This document shows, piece after piece, positions 52,173-60,985 of a stretch of DNA of 64,000 nt. Source of the stretch: Rossellomorea marisflavi (GTDB lineage Bacteria > Bacillota > Bacilli > Bacillales > Bacillaceae_B). The notes under the pieces are model-generated. The model saw only the letters and a program-made list of their open reading frames with translations. It was not told where the DNA came from and searched no databases. The first letter of the stretch is position 1; each line of letters opens with the position of its first letter. The stretch lies in assembly GCF_022170785.1 (NCBI RefSeq), contig NZ_CP081870.1, positions 2,344,001-2,408,000 on the forward strand, written 5' to 3'. The translations under genes were made by a program, and so were the position numbers.

Positions 52173-52486
52173 AGGGGTTGGGACAAAACTAAAAAGGGAT
52201 TATTTCACGACGAACAATATCAGTGTAGGTTCTTTATACCGCTCATGATTTCCGTGCAAGACTACGCTTTCCGCGGGTAGCCCGTGAGCCTCCTCGGCAA
52301 GCCTGCGGGTCTCACATCAGCCACTCTTCCCGCTGGAGTCTCCGTCTTGCACTCCAATCAACCGCTGGAAACAAGTACATATAAATGGTCAAAGAACAAT
52401 TTAATAACCCGAATGAACTTGCCTGAAAGTAGGGAAATTCATTCGGGTTTTACTGTGGGTAAGACACTATTGTCCCAGCCCCTTTT
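52172..52486 (-). repeat. Dispersed noncoding repeat, copy 2 (intact, with terminal inverted repeats)
   Basis: About 315 bases filling the gap between convergent genes. The ends AAGGGGTTGGGACAA (52172-52186) and TTGTCCCAGCCCCTT (52470-52484) are inverted with one mismatch. Internally GTGCAAGAC (52254-52262) and GTCTTGCAC (52344-52352) are inverted, and AACCCGAATGAA pairs with TTCATTCGGGTT. Homologous in reverse to 18524-18804. No open frame. Likely also acts as terminator (T-run at 52483-52488). Confidence 0.78.
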
Positions 52487-52490
52487 TTAA

Positions 52491-52934
52491 TCAATTGACT
52501 TTCACTTCATGTATCGTACGGTCGTCGATCCGTCCTTTTTCATTCACGATTTCGATCGTCACGGACTCCTTATCTTTATCCCGGATGTCTTTGATAATTT
52601 GCTTAAGAGTTTCTTTGTTCTTGAGCGGGACCGTCACTTCCTGGGTCACATCGCCCTCTTTTTTCTTCCTGCTCTTCAACTCTTTGTCTGTATAAACCAG
52701 GTCGGTTCCCAGAGCCTCTTTCAACGTGTTGCCTTCAAAGAAGAAACGCGTCTGGAAGGGTGTTCCCTGCTCAAGTTCCTTGTCTGTCACAATGGCCGTG
52801 AAGGTGAGTTCACCGGTTTCTTCATTCACTTGGACACTCCCTCCCTTGATCATCTCGGCTGCGTTACGATTGCAGCCGGCGATCAATAGCAAAAGCATCA
52901 TTCCCACGGCCAATACAACTATTTTCTTTTTCAC
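52491..52934 (-). CDS. Lipoprotein of 147 residues
   Basis: GTG start after AGGGGGAT. Signal VVLAVGMMLLLLIAGC has a lipobox with Cys21. The mature part is soluble and Lys/Glu-rich, with GELTFTAIVTDKELEQGTPF, QTRFFFEGNTLKEALG and IEIVNEKGRIDDRTIHEVKV. No family recognised. Transcribed toward the repeat element. Confidence 0.75.
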   Translation of the reverse strand: MKKKIVVLAVGMMLLLLIAGCNRNAAEMIKGGSVQVNEETGELTFTAIVTDKELEQGTPFQTRFFFEGNTLKEALGTDLVYTDKELKSRKKKEGDVTQEVTVPLKNKETLKQIIKDIRDKDKESVTIEIVNEKGRIDDRTIHEVKVN

Positions 52935-53109
52935 TGTCAGATCCCCCTCTAAAGTTGTGCCTTTTCATTTTACATGAATGTCGATTGGAATCCTACTTCT
53001 ACGTCGGTATCACGTGCTTCAAGTCTACTTAAAAAAAGACAGCTTGGAAAGGAATTCCCTTTCTTTTGTCGAATATACTTTCTCATCCATATTGAAAGGA
53101 AGGATTTCA

Positions 53110-53367
53110 ATGAAGAAAATTATTGGTTGTGTGCTCATTCTCTCTCTCGCGCTTGCTTCACTGGGGGTACCCACCACAGAGGCCGCCGCCAAAAAGTACA
53201 AAAATTGTACCGAATTGAACAAAGACTATAAAGGCGGTGTCGCCAAGGCAAAAGGTGTGAAGAATAAAGGCGGTAAGACAAAATACACCCCACATGTTTC
53301 AAAAGCACTCTATGAAGCCAACAAGAGTAAGGATCGTGACAAAGACCTCATCGCATGCGAAAGGTAA
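53110..53367 (+). CDS. Secreted excalibur calcium-binding domain protein
   Basis: Protein of 85 residues with a signal peptide (IIGCVLILSLALASLGVP, cleavage near AEAAA). The mature part has KKYKNCTELNKDYKGGVAKA and ends in SKDRDKDLIACER, the excalibur-type DxDxD...CE motif with the paired cysteines. The family is thought to bind calcium in the cell envelope. AAAGGAAGG precedes the ATG at 53110. A terminator follows at 53381-53423. Confidence 0.87.
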   Translation: MKKIIGCVLILSLALASLGVPTTEAAAKKYKNCTELNKDYKGGVAKAKGVKNKGGKTKYTPHVSKALYEANKSKDRDKDLIACER

Positions 53368-53380
53368 TGAGCAGACCAAA

Positions 53381-53423
53381 TAGGGACATCCGGCACTTCA
53401 GTGTGCGGATGTCCCTATTTTGT
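53381..53423 (+). terminator. Terminator of the excalibur gene
   Basis: AGGGACATCCG pairs with CGGATGTCCCT, with GCAC/GTG inside, then TATTTTG. Confidence 0.82.
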
Positions 53424-53738
53424 TCCATTCATCATATGAATTCCCCTGACTGAGTATAGAATGACAGATTCTATTAAACCACGTGTCTGTTGCAAAGCGC
53501 TTTTAAAATGAACAGCTTCTCCCTAGAACTCAACATTTTCCAGCTTTTCGCACGAATCATCACGATTGGTTCCCCCTCCTGCATTCGATATACTCTTCTA
53601 TACCTTCTTTTCAGCCATGACAAACACGTCAAATTGTTCATTATTCACCCTTAATGTGCCAAAGCATGACAGATTCATGCAGGAAAAAGGGATCAAAGAC
53701 AGAAAGAATGTCGGTACATAGGGGACCCTCCCGAAATG
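53424..53738. other. 315-base gap between the excalibur and Nudix genes
   Basis: No recognised family. One weak minus-strand frame (53474-53563, 29 codons) lies behind AGGAGGGGG but with 11-base spacing; otherwise nothing clear. A cre-like GCAAAGCGCTTTT stretch near 53489-53502 does not fit the consensus. Confidence 0.4.
53474..53563 (-). CDS. Doubtful 29-residue basic peptide
   Basis: GTG at 53563 (or ATG at 53560) downstream of AGGAGGGGG. The product contains IRAKSWKMLSSREKLFILKA and then LCNRHVV. Spacing from the ribosome binding site is long and no terminator is visible. Listed for completeness. Confidence 0.25.
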   Translation of the reverse strand: MMIRAKSWKMLSSREKLFILKALCNRHVV

Positions 53739-54365
53739 TTATTGGTTTTTCTTCAGCTCACTTAAAAAATGGTGAAGTATCCGTGCCGTCAATCCCCAGA
53801 TGACTTTGTCTTCATGGTAATAAAAGACCTCCTGCATCTTTCTCGCCTGCCATTCATACTGTTTGCCGCCCGGAATGCGGTCATAGGGAAACGACTCTTC
53901 CGGATGCATCTTCACATCGATCGTATAAATATCAGGTTCATCATTCAACAGATCATCCAATGGCACCGTAAAGACCTCCCCCACCTCTGCCGGATTAGGT
54001 TGAAGCTCTCCCGGGGTGGTTTCGATCCGACCGACAAACGGATAGATCATCGTTCCAAAGGGTGTGATGATATAGTCAAGGGGATAGACATCCCTCACCT
54101 CGTCCACTGAGATCCCGAGTTCTTCAGAAGTCTCTCTGATGGCAGCTTCCTTTTCACCTTGATCGGATGGATCCACTTTCCCTCCAGGAAAACAGATTTC
54201 GCCCGGCTGTCGGCGCATGTCCTGCGAACGGACTTCAAACAGGATATGAGGCTTTCCATCGACCAGGATCAGTGGCAGCAAAATCCCGAAGGAAGCATAG
54301 GATCCCGCTCCAAGCAGCCTTGGTTTCCGGTGCCTGAATGTCTCAAGCCACTTTTGCTCATCCAT
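53739..54365 (-). CDS. Nudix hydrolase, CoA pyrophosphatase type (YeaB-like)
   Basis: Enzyme of 208 residues. The UPF0035-type element ILFEVRSQDMRRQPGEICFP precedes the Nudix box GGKVDPSDQGEKEAAIRETS followed by EELG. The combination LRRQPGEICFPGG plus Nudix box is diagnostic of the CoA diphosphatase group, which releases 3',5'-ADP and phosphopantetheine from CoA. AAAGGGAG precedes the ATG. Confidence 0.88.
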   Translation of the reverse strand: MDEQKWLETFRHRKPRLLGAGSYASFGILLPLILVDGKPHILFEVRSQDMRRQPGEICFPGGKVDPSDQGEKEAAIRETSEELGISVDEVRDVYPLDYIITPFGTMIYPFVGRIETTPGELQPNPAEVGEVFTVPLDDLLNDEPDIYTIDVKMHPEESFPYDRIPGGKQYEWQARKMQEVFYYHEDKVIWGLTARILHHFLSELKKNQ

Positions 54366-54505
54366 GTACTCACTCCCTTTTTCTTACCATTATAAACCGT
54401 TCCGGCGATCCGTCACAACAATGATGCCCCACCAACTGCCAAAGCTCCAAGGAACTCCAATATGATATAATGAAAGAGTATATACAAGAAAGGAATTGAT
54501 GCGAT

Positions 54506-55120
54506 ATGTTCGGTAAGATGGCTTCAGATGTACTGGGACTGAGCGATATTGGTTCGGTCATCCATCCACAGGATTATGATAAGGCGGATGCAGATGACTA
54601 CATCATGCATGAAGACGGGGAGAAGATCTATTTCCTGATCAAATCGAAGTCCGACGAATATTGTTTCACCAATAAAGCCCTCATCCACCTTGACGGGACG
54701 AGCGCCACAAGCAAAAAGCGCATGTTGAAACGCTTTGATTATTATAAGCATACCATCAGCGGCGTCATGCTTGAAACGGCCGGTACAGTCGACTTGGATG
54801 TGGAGATCAAATTCAAGATCGGTTCAGAATCTTATTCCATCGATGTTCATAAAAAATTCCTCACTGAAGTGAAGGACCTTTATAAATCCCTCATCAAGAT
54901 CGGTGAAATTGCCGCTGATAACAGCGTGTATTCAACTTACGCTTCAGAGAGCCTTTCTGTTGCATCCCATACCCTGGGGCAGGTAAAGGCAGACCACGCA
55001 GATGTGTCCGCTCAATTCAGGGAAATCAATGAATATGCTTTCGACTGGCTACTTGAAAAGAAAAAGACCTTCGTTCAGAAGGATTATGGAAGCGTCTTTG
55101 AAACGTTCATCCAAAATTGA
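54506..55120 (+). CDS. PH-domain protein, YvbH-like
   Basis: Protein of 204 residues, same size as B. subtilis YvbH. The N-terminal bacterial PH-like domain contains FLIKSKSDEYCFTNKALIHL, then DGTSATSKKRMLKRFDYYKH; the C-terminal half is helical (EVKDLYKSLIKIGEIAADNS). Function unknown. GAAAGGAATTG precedes the ATG. A neighbouring DUF3900 gene follows after a 111-base gap. Confidence 0.8.
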   Translation: MFGKMASDVLGLSDIGSVIHPQDYDKADADDYIMHEDGEKIYFLIKSKSDEYCFTNKALIHLDGTSATSKKRMLKRFDYYKHTISGVMLETAGTVDLDVEIKFKIGSESYSIDVHKKFLTEVKDLYKSLIKIGEIAADNSVYSTYASESLSVASHTLGQVKADHADVSAQFREINEYAFDWLLEKKKTFVQKDYGSVFETFIQN

Positions 55121-55231
55121 TATCCATCGACCCGGCCCCGGCCGGGTCTCCTTTTGTATGAGGAATCATTGACGGGAAGAGACGGATTTTCTTATACTGG
55201 ATAAGCACTTAATGATGACAGGAGAGGACTT

Positions 55232-56296
55232 ATGGACTTTACGATACAATATCTATCATTCTATCTGATTTCTGTCGATGGAAAGGGTGAAGAAGCAGAC
55301 AAGCGCCAAAAACACTTCCAGACCCTTACGACTGCTACCTATGAAGAAAGCCCCCTTAAAACATTTTTAGACGGGGAACTCACAAAGATCACAAAACGGA
55401 AGGTGGACCGTCATGCAAAATCCGAAAATGCACCAACCAAAATCGGACGGTTCATCGTTGAACCCGGTCATGAGCTGACATCGAATCCCAACTACAACCT
55501 CTTTCATAAGACCCGGTTCGCAGAAGACAGCGACACCTTCCGCGAGGCAACGGATCAAATCGTGCAGATGTACCTCGAAACGAGCGCAATCCGTGGAGGG
55601 GCCGTGATCGTTGCCACTGCAAAGCTGACGAAATTCTTCGATGATCCTTTTGTCTTCATCATGAAATGTGATTTTGAACCGAAGGTCGCGACCATCACGG
55701 ACGAAGCGACGCTCATCCACAATGTTGAAATGGCCATCACGACAAAGGGAATGAAGTCCGTGCAGTATCCGTATATGCCGGAAGACGGGATGATGGACCC
55801 GGCTGAACTGAAGATTCACCAGGCATCCCATGCCCACTACTTCGAAAACTTCCTCAAATGGGTAGAATTCGAGAAATCCATGCCTGAAATCGTAAAATCC
55901 CAGGTGTATGGCATGGTGAAGGAACATATCTCCGAAACCTATGCAGAATCAAGCGACGAGCGCGTGGAATTTGAAGAAGCAGTGGAGGAATGGGCCATCA
56001 GTCCGAAACGGGAGATGCAGGAGAGATTCACCCCGGAACAAGTCGTCGAAGCAGCAGCGCAGATTGTCGAGCAGTCACCTGAAGTGGAGCTGAAGATGCG
56101 CCTTGACCATATGGCTGTGAAGGCAATGCTGTCGGATTTCGGTGATCGTCTACATTTTGCAAAAGTGAATGACCGCTACGTCCTCATGATCGAGAGTGAT
56201 ACGGTGACGTTCGAACAGGGGTTTTCCCCGCTGGAGTTCCTGAAACCGGATGACCTTCATGAGGTGATCGAGCGTATACAGAATAAGCCACAGTAA
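55232..56296 (+). CDS. DUF3900-family protein
   Basis: Cytosolic protein of 354 residues. Typical stretches: FTIQYLSFYLISVDGKGEEA, IGRFIVEPGHELTSNPNYNL, FVFIMKCDFEPKVATITDEA and VQYPYMPEDGMMDPAELKIH. The layout resembles nucleoid-associated (YejK-like) proteins by size and acidic character, but only the DUF family can be named. Ends in a hairpin terminator. Confidence 0.8.
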   Translation: MDFTIQYLSFYLISVDGKGEEADKRQKHFQTLTTATYEESPLKTFLDGELTKITKRKVDRHAKSENAPTKIGRFIVEPGHELTSNPNYNLFHKTRFAEDSDTFREATDQIVQMYLETSAIRGGAVIVATAKLTKFFDDPFVFIMKCDFEPKVATITDEATLIHNVEMAITTKGMKSVQYPYMPEDGMMDPAELKIHQASHAHYFENFLKWVEFEKSMPEIVKSQVYGMVKEHISETYAESSDERVEFEEAVEEWAISPKREMQERFTPEQVVEAAAQIVEQSPEVELKMRLDHMAVKAMLSDFGDRLHFAKVNDRYVLMIESDTVTFEQGFSPLEFLKPDDLHEVIERIQNKPQ

Positions 56297-56299
56297 AAA

Positions 56300-56336
56300 G
56301 CAGTAGGGTTCCACAGGAATAGGAATCCCTACTGCT
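56300..56336 (+). terminator. Terminator of the DUF3900 gene
   Basis: AGCAGTAGGGTTCC pairs with GGAATCCCTACTGCT around a short loop. Confidence 0.75.
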
Positions 56337-56421
56337 ATTCTTGATTCAATCCCCCTTCAGGGAGATCGTGACTGATTCCGAGCCGAGCAGGTCGAACACA
56401 CCCTAGGTCTATGAACAACAG

Positions 56422-56790
56422 CTAAAGAGCCTGAATCATCTCCACACGATTGCCGAAGGGATCCCGACATTCAAAGCGGTCATAGCCCGGTATGGCAATC
56501 GACGGAATGATGTTGGTACCAAGCTTCTCCAAATGTTCCTTCCAATACCTCACATCGCTGACTTCATAGGCAATGTGGGCCTTTGTTTGGTATCGATCGA
56601 CCCCTTCTTCCGTTCCGATATGAAGGTCTGCGTTACCTGTGCGCAGCCAGAAGCCGCCCCTCCCTTTCAAACTCTCCGGCTTATCCATTTCCTCCAGTCC
56701 AAGTACCCCACAGTAAAAGGCCCTCGCTTCTTCTTCCTTCCCTGAAGGAATCGTAATTTGTGCATGATGAATCCCTGCGATCATCGCCAT
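56422..56790 (-). CDS. VOC-family (glyoxalase-like) protein
   Basis: Metal-binding VOC fold protein of 122 residues: AGIHHAQITIPSGKEEEARA then FYCGVLGLEEMDKP, and IAYEVSDVRYWKEHLEKLGT, with FECRDPFGNRVEMIQAL at the end. The His, Glu and other ligand positions fit the family. Starts at 56790 and 56784 are both possible behind AAAGGAG. Substrate unknown. Confidence 0.85.
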   Translation of the reverse strand: MAMIAGIHHAQITIPSGKEEEARAFYCGVLGLEEMDKPESLKGRGGFWLRTGNADLHIGTEEGVDRYQTKAHIAYEVSDVRYWKEHLEKLGTNIIPSIAIPGYDRFECRDPFGNRVEMIQAL

Positions 56791-56958
56791 CACTCTCCTT
56801 TACTCATTTTCATTATACTTGATAGGGTAGGTCAGAACCGATCAAATCCATGATGACTGCTCATAAGGATTTCTTATCAGATGGGTATTGCCGGACAGAC
56901 GTCACTCTGCTAATCTAATACAATATAGACATATTACGGAAGAATGGAGATCCACTGC

Positions 56959-57762
56959 ATGCTAACACATGATCAACTCGATGACATATTCACCCTTCAA
57001 TCCCTTTGCGAAACGCATGATGGCATCACCATCAAATTGAATGGGGATATGCTCCGGAGAGAATTTTATAAGTCTTATGATCTCCTGAATTACGATAACG
57101 GACGCCTCACCGGCTTCCTTGGAGTCTACCCTTTTGGGAGCACCATTGAACTATGCGGTATGGTACATCCCGATTACAGGAGGAGGGGGATCTTCCAATC
57201 CCTCTTCGATCGGGCATTGAAAGAAATCAGTAAGAATCCGGTGGATAAGGTGCTTGCCAATTCACACGGACGCTCTTCTGCCGGGAAAGCGTTCATTGAA
57301 GCGAATGGCGGCCTTTTCGATAACACCGAATTTGAGATGGAGTGGGTCCCATGCGAGCTGCCCGAGCCGGACGCATCAATCGTTCTCCGCGGTGCAACCC
57401 AGGAGGATATACCGGAGATGAAACGTCTCGGGTTGGAATGTTTCGGCATTCAGGACGCATCATTCGATGAGGCTCATATCAACGATACCCTCATGATCCT
57501 GTTTGATGGAGAAGTCGCAGGGCAAATGAAGATATCCCGTGACGGGGGGCAGTGCTACATCTACTGGTTTTCAGTGTTTCCTGCGCTCCAGGGACGCGGA
57601 ATCGGTCGACGTGCATTGAGCCGGGTGGTGAGGGAAGCTGACGGTAAATACTCCCTTATCGGTCTCGATGTGGCGGCAAAGAATGAACATGCACTAAAAC
57701 TCTACACGTCCTTAGGTTTTGTTGTTCAGAGTCATCAGGACTATTATTCTCTTTCCCTTTAA
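56959..57762 (+). CDS. GNAT-family acetyltransferase with two GNAT domains
   Basis: Protein of about 267 residues. Domain 1 has IELCGMVHPDYRRRGIFQSL (acetyl-CoA loop RRRGI) and GRSSAGKAFIEANGG; domain 2 has IYWFSVFPALQGRGIGRRAL (QGRGIGR) and NEHALKLYTSLGF. Both loops are intact, so both domains may bind CoA. GGAG is nine bases before the ATG at 56959; an upstream ATG at 56944 is poorly spaced. Substrate unknown. Confidence 0.85.
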   Translation: MLTHDQLDDIFTLQSLCETHDGITIKLNGDMLRREFYKSYDLLNYDNGRLTGFLGVYPFGSTIELCGMVHPDYRRRGIFQSLFDRALKEISKNPVDKVLANSHGRSSAGKAFIEANGGLFDNTEFEMEWVPCELPEPDASIVLRGATQEDIPEMKRLGLECFGIQDASFDEAHINDTLMILFDGEVAGQMKISRDGGQCYIYWFSVFPALQGRGIGRRALSRVVREADGKYSLIGLDVAAKNEHALKLYTSLGFVVQSHQDYYSLSL

Positions 57763-57766
57763 TCAA

Positions 57767-57797
57767 ATAGCCGGGACCTTTAAGAGGCCCCGGCTAC
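57767..57797. terminator. Bidirectional terminator
   Basis: TAGCCGGGACC pairs with GGCCCCGGCTA, with T-rich flanks on both sides. Confidence 0.8.
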
Positions 57798-57801
57798 TTC
57801 T

Positions 57802-58293
57802 TTATTTATAGAAGAAATGCTTTATACTCCACACGTCATCAATCTCAAGCACCCCGTGAGAATGATACGAAAGCTTGCGTTTATCGGTGGGCGATCCCGG
57901 ATTGAACAGAAGCACCCCCGCATCCACCCTCACGTAAGGAATATGGGAATGACCAAAGATGATGAGGTCGACTTCTTCCTGTTCAAAGGCAAGGCGAGCT
58001 CGTTTTTCCGTCGTCTTTCCGGTGCCGTCTCCATGAACCACACCAATGCGGAGGTCCTTCAATGTAATGATCGTCTTCTCAGGAAGGATTTCCTTGAGGC
58101 CCTCATCATCGACATTCCCCGCCACAGCGGTTACCTGTCCGTATTCTTTGAACGCCTCATAGTGCTCGATTGTCTGAAAATCGCCTGCGTGGATGATATG
58201 ATCGGCCGTTTTGAGATCATCCAACAAAGGGGAGGGCAGATCCCTCCCTTTTTTCGGAAAGTGGGTATCGGCCACGATCACCACCTTCATCAT
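57802..58293 (-). CDS. Metallophosphoesterase (YfcE-like phosphodiesterase)
   Basis: Enzyme of 163 residues with the calcineurin-like motifs DTHF (VVIVADTHFP), HAGDFQ, AGNVDDEG, VVHGDGTGK and FGHSHIP. Size fits the YfcE/MJ0936 group of phosphodiesterases. The start overlaps the metG stop by four bases (ATGA), so the two genes are co-transcribed under the T-box. Confidence 0.9.
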   Translation of the reverse strand: MMKVVIVADTHFPKKGRDLPSPLLDDLKTADHIIHAGDFQTIEHYEAFKEYGQVTAVAGNVDDEGLKEILPEKTIITLKDLRIGVVHGDGTGKTTEKRARLAFEQEEVDLIIFGHSHIPYVRVDAGVLLFNPGSPTDKRKLSYHSHGVLEIDDVWSIKHFFYK

Positions 58294-59924
58294 GGGTTGC
58301 TGCTCTCCGTGATCAGTTTCTCCACTTCTTCTTCGATGACAGATGGATCGATTCTTTCAAACAGGGGTCCACCTTCTTGAAGGTGAAGGACCTCAGATCC
58401 TACAGGACCCCAGATGGCGCTGCCCGACCCGAGCTGCCAGCCTAGCTCCTCCCCTGTCTTTGGAAGAAAGGGCGTCAGGAGGGCACGTAGGTTGGTGATG
58501 ATATAAATGAATTCCGTGAGAAGTTCTTTCCCGCGATCCTCGTCTTCTTTGACGACCACCCAGGGTTTCGATTCATCGAAGCGTTTGTTGATCCCCCTGA
58601 TGTATGCGAAGATGCCATCAAGCGCTTCCCTGGTCGTACCCTCTTCGATGCGCCCTCCGGCCAAATCGAATTGATTTTGTGCTTCTTCACGCAACCCTTT
58701 TCCGACAGTAATAAAGTCCACCTTTTCTCCGTACGCTTTACGATAAAACTTCAGCGTTCGCTGCACCAGGTTACCGAATGCTCCGAGAAGCTCTCCGTTG
58801 TGGCTATGGATGAACTCCCGCCAGGAGAAATCCGCATCCCTCTTTTCCGGGGCATTGATCGTGAGGAAATATCGCAAGGAATCGGGTTCATATCGATCCA
58901 ACAGATCGCGTGCCCACACGGCCCAATTGCCGCTGGTGGAGAACTTCTTTTTTTCGAGGGTCAGATACTCATTGGACACCACGTGATGAGGAAGCGCTTC
59001 TACACCGATCCCTTTCATGACAGCCGGCCAGATGATCGTGTGGAATGGAATATTGTCCTTTCCATGGACGTAATATGTACGGGTGTCCTCTTCCCAGAAA
59101 CGTTTCCAGTCCTTCCCCGTTCCAACTCCCCATTCCTTGGAGGCACTGTAGTATCCGCTCACCGCCTCGATCCACACGTACACCTTCTTATCTTCAAATC
59201 CCTGAATCGGAACTGCCACCCCATTTTCAAGGTCCCGTGTCACGGCCCGGTCATGAAGACCTTCAATCAAATATCTCTGCGTCAGATTCAGGGCATTTTC
59301 ACGCCAGTCCTTCCCGTGGTCCTTTACCCATTCCTCAAGTGCATCCTGAAATTCCGAGAGGGCAAAATAGAGATGGGTGGTCGATTTAATCACCGGTTCG
59401 GTCTGACATAGTTTGCATGTTCGATCCTTGAGATCCAAGGGATCCAGGACCGTGGAACAATGATCACACTGATCTCCCCTTGCCTTTGCCCCGCATACCG
59501 GACAGATTCCCTCTACGAATCTGTCTGGCAGGAAACGTTGATCCACTTCGCAATAGGCCTGTTCGACTTCTTTTTCATACAGCCAGCCATTTCGGTGGAG
59601 CGTCCGAAAGATTTCCTGTACCGCTTCATGATGGGCCTGCTTGTCTGTTCGCGTATAAAGATCATAGCTGAATCCGAGGGAATCGAACGTTTCTTTGAAT
59701 TCCCGGTGGAACCGATCGGCGATTTCCTCCACTGGGACACCTTCCTGGCTCGCCCTGATCCCGATCGGCGTTCCGTTACAATCACTCCCGGATACGTAAA
59801 GGACGTCTTCCCCCTTCATCCTATAGTAGCGTGCGAGGATATCTCCCGGCAGCAGGGCTGCAATATGACCCAGGTGCAGGGACCCATTCGCATACGGCCA
59901 TGCTCCTCCGATGAATACTGTCAT
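58290..59924 (-). CDS. metG: Methionine-tRNA ligase, short two-zinc-knuckle type (MetRS2-like)
   Basis: Class I aminoacyl-tRNA synthetase of 544 residues. HIGH motif is PYANGSLHLGHIAALLPGDI. The zinc insert has two Cys pairs on each side (CPVCGAKARGDQCDHCSTVL, then CKLC), as in the E. coli/archaeal type. The KMSKS loop is KKFSTSGNWAVW. The C-terminal tRNA-binding (EMAP-like) domain of B. subtilis MetS (664 residues) is absent. I chose the ATG at 59924, nine bases after AAAGGAG. Some Bacillus species carry such a second MetRS that tolerates inhibitors of the first. T-box controlled. Confidence 0.9.
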   Translation of the reverse strand: MTVFIGGAWPYANGSLHLGHIAALLPGDILARYYRMKGEDVLYVSGSDCNGTPIGIRASQEGVPVEEIADRFHREFKETFDSLGFSYDLYTRTDKQAHHEAVQEIFRTLHRNGWLYEKEVEQAYCEVDQRFLPDRFVEGICPVCGAKARGDQCDHCSTVLDPLDLKDRTCKLCQTEPVIKSTTHLYFALSEFQDALEEWVKDHGKDWRENALNLTQRYLIEGLHDRAVTRDLENGVAVPIQGFEDKKVYVWIEAVSGYYSASKEWGVGTGKDWKRFWEEDTRTYYVHGKDNIPFHTIIWPAVMKGIGVEALPHHVVSNEYLTLEKKKFSTSGNWAVWARDLLDRYEPDSLRYFLTINAPEKRDADFSWREFIHSHNGELLGAFGNLVQRTLKFYRKAYGEKVDFITVGKGLREEAQNQFDLAGGRIEEGTTREALDGIFAYIRGINKRFDESKPWVVVKEDEDRGKELLTEFIYIITNLRALLTPFLPKTGEELGWQLGSGSAIWGPVGSEVLHLQEGGPLFERIDPSVIEEEVEKLITESSNP

Positions 59925-59949
59925 GCTGATCATCTCCTTTTGTTGTAAA

Positions 59950-60240
59950 CAAAAAACCCCCGTCCTGACGCCATAAAGACGTCTAAGGACGAGGGGGATG
60001 CTCGTGGTACCACCTTAGTTCGCAGGATGCTCGCGCAAATCCTGCCTTCATGAGTACGAAGCCGATCTGGCCCTTATACTCCGGCGTGTGATAACGGGTG
60101 CCTGCCCCGTCCCACCCTACTCCAAAGGTTTCGAATGGAACGCTCCGAGACCATCTTCGGGACCAGTCTGTGCCTGCCCCTTTTCAGCTGCCGGGGCTCT
60201 CTTTTAAGACCGAATTGATCCGTACTCTTCTCATCGTCGC
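59950..60240 (-). promoter_or_regulatory. T-box riboswitch of metG
   Basis: On the minus strand: AGTA of the stem I specifier loop (60223-60226), candidate specifier ATG (60152-60154) for Met, the antiterminator T-box AAGGTGGTACCACG (60003-60016), and a terminator CCCCCTCGTCC with GGACGGGGG plus a T-run (59950-59997). Uncharged initiator or elongator tRNA-Met should promote antitermination. Confidence 0.88.
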
Positions 60241-60248
60241 GATTAAGT

Positions 60249-60278
60249 ATAGTATGCCACTTTTTTCAAAAAAGGCAA
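60249..60278 (-). promoter_or_regulatory. Promoter of the T-box/metG transcript
   Basis: Minus-strand TTGCCT (60273-60278) and TACTAT (60249-60254), spacer 18. Confidence 0.6.
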
Positions 60279-60338
60279 GAGGTTTATTTCTGCACCGTTG
60301 TGGAAAGAGAAAGGAAAACAGAGAAGGAGCGTTCTGCC

Positions 60339-60938
60339 TTGAGCGTATTACAGAAACAATTCAAAGAACCATCCGGACCGTTGGGTTGGTTGGCAGGAAA
60401 AATCATGGAGTTCGATAATCGCAGGATCCATCATTGGAGCTTGAAGCGGCTCGGCATTCAAAACAGGGACAGAGTGCTTGAAATCGGATACGGGACGGGT
60501 TCCTGCATCGAAAGGATCACTGCTTCATACCCACATGCGTTCGTCGACGGAATCGACATTTCAGAAACGATGGAGGAAACGGCAAAGAAGAAGAATGAGA
60601 AAGCGATCCACGAAGGCCGGGTACGCCTCTGGAATGGGGATATTGGCGATTTTTCCAGTGAGACTTCCTATGATAAAATCTTTGCCATCAACAACTATCC
60701 CCTTTGGAATGATCAAGAGAAATCCCTTACAAGGATCCACTCTCTATTGCATGAAGGTGGCACCCTCTTGATCACAGTTCAGCCGAGAGGCGATGAAGCG
60801 AGCGATGAACGAGCGAAAGAGTACGGTGAAGAAATTGCTGCTGCCGTCCATTCAACCGGTTTCAAAGATATTTCAGTCTCTTATAAAAAAGGATCCCCTG
60901 CCATGACTGTCTGTGTCACCTGCACAAAAACAGGGTGA
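60339..60938 (+). CDS. Class I SAM-dependent methyltransferase
   Basis: Enzyme of 199 residues. The SAM-binding loop is RVLEIGYGTGSCIERI, followed by VDGIDISETMEETAKKKNEK (acidic ribose contact) and GDIGDFSSETSYDKIFAINN. C-terminal AMTVCVTCTKTG. The TTG at 60339 follows GGAG by nine bases; an upstream in-frame codon at 60300 was rejected. Substrate unknown. Divergent from metG. Confidence 0.87.
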   Translation: MSVLQKQFKEPSGPLGWLAGKIMEFDNRRIHHWSLKRLGIQNRDRVLEIGYGTGSCIERITASYPHAFVDGIDISETMEETAKKKNEKAIHEGRVRLWNGDIGDFSSETSYDKIFAINNYPLWNDQEKSLTRIHSLLHEGGTLLITVQPRGDEASDERAKEYGEEIAAAVHSTGFKDISVSYKKGSPAMTVCVTCTKTG

Positions 60939-60985
60939 TCCATTTATCGATCGGAGTGTAATTTCCTCTCCTACTTATCACTCCA

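Noticed and set aside
52974..53231. 85-codon frame overlapping the excalibur gene
   Set aside because: Different frame over a clear signal-peptide gene; no ribosome binding site.
55367..55927. 186-codon frame antisense to the DUF3900 gene
   Set aside because: Cys/His-rich shadow of a coding gene without start signals.
56349..56402. Short minus-strand frame ending SESVTISLKGD
   Set aside because: Looks like a protein C-terminus (possible gene remnant), but 17 codons without start are not enough evidence.
58671..59411. 246-codon frame antisense to metG
   Set aside because: Long frame caused by codon bias opposite a well-identified synthetase; no ribosome binding site or family motif.
60098..60418. 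106-codon plus-strand frame
   Set aside because: Lies over the metG T-box leader; no ribosome binding site.
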